A stretch of DNA of 52,179 nucleotides from Clostridiales bacterium (GTDB taxonomy: Bacteria > Bacillota > Clostridia > Oscillospirales > Oscillospiraceae), in assembly GCA_021201185.1 (NCBI GenBank), contig JAJQFJ010000030.1, positions 1 to 52,179 on the forward strand. The letters are read 5' to 3'. Under the pieces are notes generated by a model. It was not told where the DNA came from. It saw only the letters and a list, made by a program, of their open reading frames with translations, and did not search any database. Of the stretch, positions 49,064 to 52,179 are shown piece after piece. The translations under genes were made by a program, and so were the position numbers. Every line of letters starts with the position of its first letter. The stretch's first letter is position 1.

Positions 49064-49882
49064 TTATTTTCTTCCCACCAGCATACGGGAATTTCCCAGC
49101 ATCATCATATTGGCACGACGTTCCGAGCCGAACACAAACTTCGACATATTTACCAGCCGCACCTCCTGATAGCCCATGTCCCTCAGCTTTTGGGCGAAGG
49201 CCTCCATATCGCCGTACACTTTCGGCTTCATGGCATCGTTGATAGCGAACACACCGCCCTTTTTCAAGACCCGCAGGCTTTCCTGAATCAGCTTATGCTT
49301 ATCGGAACCCATGATGTTGTGATAAACATAGTTGCTGATCACGGCATCGAAGGTCTCATCCGCAAAGTCCAGCTTATTGGCGTCACCTTTTTGGAAAGTA
49401 CACTGGGAGGCGACACCCTCAGATGCGGCATTTTTCTCGCATAGAGCTTTGCTGTAATCCCACATAGCACCCCAGTCGTCAATCCCGACCACCTTTGTCT
49501 GTGGCCATGTCAGGGCGGCGCAAATGCTTAAGGGGCCGGAACCGCAGCCGACTTCCAGTAATGTTCCGTTCCCGTCGTAGTCCAAAAGCGAAAGCATGGT
49601 CTGATGTCCCTTTTCCATCATTCCGCCGCCACCAAAAGCATACTGTCTGCGTATCCATTCCATCCAGCCGATAAAGGCGATCAATGCGATCAGGACAACA
49701 ATAAAGATGACGCCAAGGGCAGTAATATGGAAAACCGTAAACGATAAAACGGCAAGGATCAATGCCGCGAGCGCAAAACCGCCCATCATGTAAAATACGG
49801 GATGCGACATCCACGTTCCGTAATTCTCTCCGTGGGTGCCGAGGTGGATAGTGGACTGTGAAACCTTCTTTTGATTCTCCAT
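49064..49882 (-). CDS. Class I SAM-dependent methyltransferase with N-terminal membrane helices
   Basis: A 272-aa protein with two hydrophobic helices (~28-50 and ~52-76) followed by a Rossmann-type methyltransferase domain: motif I LLEVGCGSGP, acidic GIDDWG, and DAVISNYVYHNIMG. It is membrane-anchored. AAAGGAG is 9 bases before ATG 49882. It is part of a leftward set with another methyltransferase, a GNAT and a hydrolase; the substrate is unknown, perhaps a lipid or quinone-like molecule. Confidence 0.85.
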   Translation of the reverse strand: MENQKKVSQSTIHLGTHGENYGTWMSHPVFYMMGGFALAALILAVLSFTVFHITALGVIFIVVLIALIAFIGWMEWIRRQYAFGGGGMMEKGHQTMLSLLDYDGNGTLLEVGCGSGPLSICAALTWPQTKVVGIDDWGAMWDYSKALCEKNAASEGVASQCTFQKGDANKLDFADETFDAVISNYVYHNIMGSDKHKLIQESLRVLKKGGVFAINDAMKPKVYGDMEAFAQKLRDMGYQEVRLVNMSKFVFGSERRANMMMLGNSRMLVGRK

Positions 49883-49973
49883 TGCTTTTTGTCTCCTTTT
49901 CTTGAAAATAGTTTGTTGTAGCTAACTGTCGCGCAAGGTTGCTTTAGAAAATTCATGGACGCTCCTGCTGTGT

Positions 49974-50606
49974 TTAGTGATGCAAATCGGTATTTTCCAC
50001 CCCACTCTGCTTCATACACTCCGCATAGGCCAGCGTGATGCGGGCAGGCATTTCCTCCAGCATGACCACATTCCAGCCGTTGGCTTCCAGAAATGCCCGG
50101 TATTCCGCCGTGCTCCACTGATGCTCGAATTTGACACCGGCGATGCTGATGATTTTCGACCATATAACACTGACCGCTCCTTTTTTATGGTTCACAAAGT
50201 TCGGCGCGATCAGCAGCCCGCCATCCTTCAAAACCCGGTCTATTTCCCGCAGCGCTTTCTCTGGGTTCGGAACAATGTGCAGGGCATTGGCGATAATCAC
50301 CGCGTCAAAGGAATGGGACGCATAGGGAAGATGCTCCGCATCCGCCACGGCAAAGGAGAGATTGTCGGGATAACTGCCTTTCTTTGCCTCCCTTATCATC
50401 CCATCAGAGTAGTCTGTGGCGATCATTTTATGTGCGGCATGGGCGACGTGCTTTGCCAGCAGGCCGGGGCCTGTGGCGACCTCCAGCACGTCCGTGCCCT
50501 GAATGACCTGAGGAATGCGCTCGTACATCAGGCCGTATGCCCTCCGGTCGCCCCGCATGGCCTTTTCATAAATCGGGGCGTAGATGTCCCACATCTTTTT
50601 ATTCAT
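49974..50606 (-). CDS. Class I SAM-dependent methyltransferase (UbiE-like)
   Basis: A 210-aa soluble methyltransferase. Motif I VLEVATGPGLLA, acidic ATDYSDGM, motif DAVIIANALHIV, and a post-motif LKDGGLLIAPNFVNH are typical of UbiE/Methyltransf_11 enzymes. Its start overlaps the end of the GNAT gene by 8 bases, so the two are coupled. Substrate is not evident. Confidence 0.88.
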   Translation of the reverse strand: MNKKMWDIYAPIYEKAMRGDRRAYGLMYERIPQVIQGTDVLEVATGPGLLAKHVAHAAHKMIATDYSDGMIREAKKGSYPDNLSFAVADAEHLPYASHSFDAVIIANALHIVPNPEKALREIDRVLKDGGLLIAPNFVNHKKGAVSVIWSKIISIAGVKFEHQWSTAEYRAFLEANGWNVVMLEEMPARITLAYAECMKQSGVENTDLHH

Positions 50607-51204
50607 CTCTGTAATCTCTCTCCATCGTGTACATCGTTCCGCCGTCCTTGATTGACGTTTCCGCCGTTTTCTTCATGCCGCAGGAGATGTACTTGTTCAC
50701 CTTCAGCGCTGTGTCCGTGTCCAGAACGCAGGGGATCTTCCGCTCTTGGGCGATGCGAAACGGTTCTTCCAGCAGCATATGAAGAAAGCCCTGCCCCTGA
50801 AATTTCCGTCGAACGGCGACCATGGAAATGGCCACATAGTCCGGCTCTTTCTGATATAGTTTCTCATACGGATTGCTCATCAGCGGAAGCAGCTTTTTTA
50901 GTGCCCCAAAGGGAATCTCCCGCAGGAACCGCCATGCCATATGAAGGGACACACGCACCATTTTCACGCCCCATTCCTTCGCTTCGCCCTTTCTCCAATA
51001 AGCAAGATAGCCCTCCTGCTGTTCGGAGGTCGCATAGAGGACACCGAGGCGGTAGTAGCACTCCGTCATAATCTCCAGAGCCGTTATTGCATCCTCACGG
51101 TCAAGGCGTGTAAATAAGCCCTCGCCCTCATCGTAGAAGACCCCGCCGATGCGCCTGCCGATTGTTTTTAATTCTTCTTCGGTGAGGTTTGTCAGCCGAA
51201 TCAT
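50599..51204 (-). CDS. GNAT family N-acetyltransferase
   Basis: A 201-aa acyl-CoA-dependent acetyltransferase. The GNAT core is seen as YVAISMVAVRRKFQGQGFLHMLLEEPFRIAQERKI-type strand-loop-helix with the Arg/Gln-x-x-Gly-x-Gly acetyl-CoA loop (KFQGQGF). GAGGGAG is 8 bases before ATG 51204. It follows the hydrolase gene by only 4 bases. Acceptor unknown; small-molecule detoxification is a reasonable guess. Confidence 0.85.
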   Translation of the reverse strand: MIRLTNLTEEELKTIGRRIGGVFYDEGEGLFTRLDREDAITALEIMTECYYRLGVLYATSEQQEGYLAYWRKGEAKEWGVKMVRVSLHMAWRFLREIPFGALKKLLPLMSNPYEKLYQKEPDYVAISMVAVRRKFQGQGFLHMLLEEPFRIAQERKIPCVLDTDTALKVNKYISCGMKKTAETSIKDGGTMYTMERDYRDE

Positions 51205-51208
51205 GTGT

Positions 51209-52120
51209 TCACTCCCTCTTTTGCAGCAGACCGATGATTTCCTCCTGCGCCTGCTTTCCCTCCGGGCAAAATGAAGCAGCCGGATAGCAATGGCACAATC
51301 CCTGTCCGATATGAAACTCACAGGGTACGCCATATTTCTCAAATGCTTTGGCGAAGTAAGGTGCTTCGGCATACAGCACCTCATCGCTCCCGTAATAGAA
51401 GTGGGTCATCGGGAAATTTGTAAAATCGCCGCATATGCCGGATAGCATATAATCCGGAGTCTGTTCGCCATGCTCCATGATCTCCCGAATCGTCGTCATG
51501 AAAGCGGCATCCAACATAACGTCTTTCGCAGACAGCTCCGCCATTCTTTGCCGTTCCGCATCGCTGAACGGGACGCTGCCCGGTGATGAAGCGATCACCA
51601 AGCCAGGCATGGGCAGTGGTTCCGGCTGGGCGTTGTTGTGCAGGCAGACTCCCAGCGCCAGCGCCGCCCCGGACGAAAAACCGAGCAGCGCAATATTCTC
51701 CGGCGCATATTCCTGTAACATCTGCCGGTACGTTTCATAGGCCATCTCAAAGGTCTCTTTCACGCAGTGATCCGTACACAGCGGATAGTACGGAAACCAC
51801 ACATCCCGCCCGGATGTCCTGCCAAACTTCTCCGCCTGCTTCACGTCTCCATCGTCAGGACCGATAATGTATCCGCCGCCGAAGAAAAATAGCAGCGCCC
51901 GTTTGGACGGCGTGGGCTGTGTCTCGATTTTCAGGCAAGAACACTGCCCCAAAATCGTTTTTTCCGTGTAGTGAAACTGCTTTCTTTTTGGAATCCGGAA
52001 ATCCTGCGTCCGATTCAGCTTCCGTGCCTTTTCCAACAGTTCCTCCCGAGGCAAGGCCCACAGCTTCTTCATTCCGCTGGCTTTGACCAGAGCGCTAGCG
52101 ATCTGAAATCGAATACTCAT
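51209..52120 (-). CDS. Alpha/beta hydrolase of the hormone-sensitive-lipase type
   Basis: A 303-aa esterase-like enzyme. The oxyanion-hole motif is FFFGGGYIIG (GGG 81-83, in place of HGGG), and the nucleophile elbow is GFSSG with Ser149. The likely acid is in YYGSDEVLY and the His in GLCHCYP. AAGGAA lies before ATG 52120. It is the first visible gene of the leftward hydrolase-GNAT-methyltransferase-methyltransferase-chimera set; its promoter is outside or in the last 59 bases. Substrate unknown. Confidence 0.85.
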   Translation of the reverse strand: MSIRFQIASALVKASGMKKLWALPREELLEKARKLNRTQDFRIPKRKQFHYTEKTILGQCSCLKIETQPTPSKRALLFFFGGGYIIGPDDGDVKQAEKFGRTSGRDVWFPYYPLCTDHCVKETFEMAYETYRQMLQEYAPENIALLGFSSGAALALGVCLHNNAQPEPLPMPGLVIASSPGSVPFSDAERQRMAELSAKDVMLDAAFMTTIREIMEHGEQTPDYMLSGICGDFTNFPMTHFYYGSDEVLYAEAPYFAKAFEKYGVPCEFHIGQGLCHCYPAASFCPEGKQAQEEIIGLLQKRE

Positions 52121-52179
52121 GGCGTTCCTTCCCCTTTCCCAGAATAATCAGGCTCCCGATCTCCTACAAACCAGTAGTC

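Larger units (their letters stand above)
46998..52179. mobile_element. Possible remnant of a serine-recombinase element inserted in cotJC
   Basis: The left edge is the cotJC breakpoint at about 46998, and a large serine recombinase lies directly inside it, as is usual at element ends. The right end is not visible in the window. The cargo genes are less GC-rich than the block to the left. The recombinase has lost its catalytic N-terminus, so the element looks immobile unless another recombinase acts. Confidence 0.4.

Noticed and set aside
49786..49959. Small leftward frame starting near 49956 (MNFLKQPC...)
   Set aside because: It has a weak upstream AGGAG but runs out of frame into the membrane methyltransferase gene, with no family I recognise; possibly a gene remnant, not reported as a gene.
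1..52179. CRISPR arrays, tRNA or rRNA genes
   Set aside because: No regularly spaced repeats and no cloverleaf or rRNA-like sequence was noticed anywhere in the window.

Overview
The window is a high-GC stretch of a spore-forming Clostridia chromosome, most like the Oscillospirales (Flavonifractor/Lawsonibacter-type gut bacteria). I base this on a complete spoIIIA operon, a SCIFF peptide with its radical SAM maturase, a tyrosine T-box, an L-box (lysine) riboswitch, sigma-A promoters of the TTGACA-N17-TATAAT type, and the order xseA-xseB-ispA-dxs-tlyA-nadK-argR-recN. All identifications are by reading motifs; no database search was run.

Layout. 1-3479 (+): MATE efflux pump, HXXEE membrane protein, M29/AmpS-like aminopeptidase. 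3537-3651: three back-to-back hairpins between convergent genes. 3657-8838 (-): LytTR response regulator, GHKL histidine kinase and two ABC exporter half-transporters, one frameshifted, with a candidate LytTR operator in between. 9102-13611: class B sortase, P-loop/CYTH fusion, amidase and DUF4349 lipoprotein. 13630-17450 (-): rsmA, a YabE-like 3D-domain protein and a MocR/GntR-type regulator. 17556-22395 (+): spoIIIAA-AH behind a sigma-E promoter. 22559-32584 (+): nusB, a Kae1/TsaD paralogue, xseAB, ispA, a DUF212 gene, dxs, tlyA, nadK, argR, recN. 32609-34180: T-box and tyrS. 34259-37941 (-): asd-dapA-dapB plus a free-standing aspartokinase-type ACT protein, behind a lysine riboswitch. 38026-42301 (+): queA, a foreign-looking acyltransferase with a G10 tract, tgt, yajC, TIGR04086 protein. 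42302-44008: SCIFF peptide and maturase. 44247-46696: proC, a SpoIIM-like protein, xerD. 46794-52120 (-): broken cotJC, then a co-directional five-gene set (alpha/beta hydrolase, GNAT, two methyltransferases, chimeric recombinase).

How the genes work together. Most of the window is housekeeping and sporulation: the forespore-mother cell channel (SpoIIIA), isoprenoid precursor synthesis (Dxs, IspA), DNA repair (RecN, ExoVII), queuosine tRNA modification (QueA, Tgt), lysine/diaminopimelate supply under riboswitch control, and chromosome dimer resolution (XerD).

Most unusual points: (1) a 657-aa chimera whose first ~168 residues look like an L-2-amino-thiazoline-4-carboxylate hydrolase and whose remainder is a large serine recombinase without its catalytic serine; (2) directly beside it, the spore-coat gene cotJC is cut to its last ~68 codons, as expected at the end of an inserted element; (3) a G10 tract puts a membrane acyltransferase out of frame by one base, as in phase-variable genes; (4) a sigma-A-like promoter on the + strand lies inside the lysine-riboswitch terminator, facing queA; (5) a small gene encodes only the tandem ACT domains of an aspartokinase. 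No tRNA, rRNA or CRISPR array was seen.
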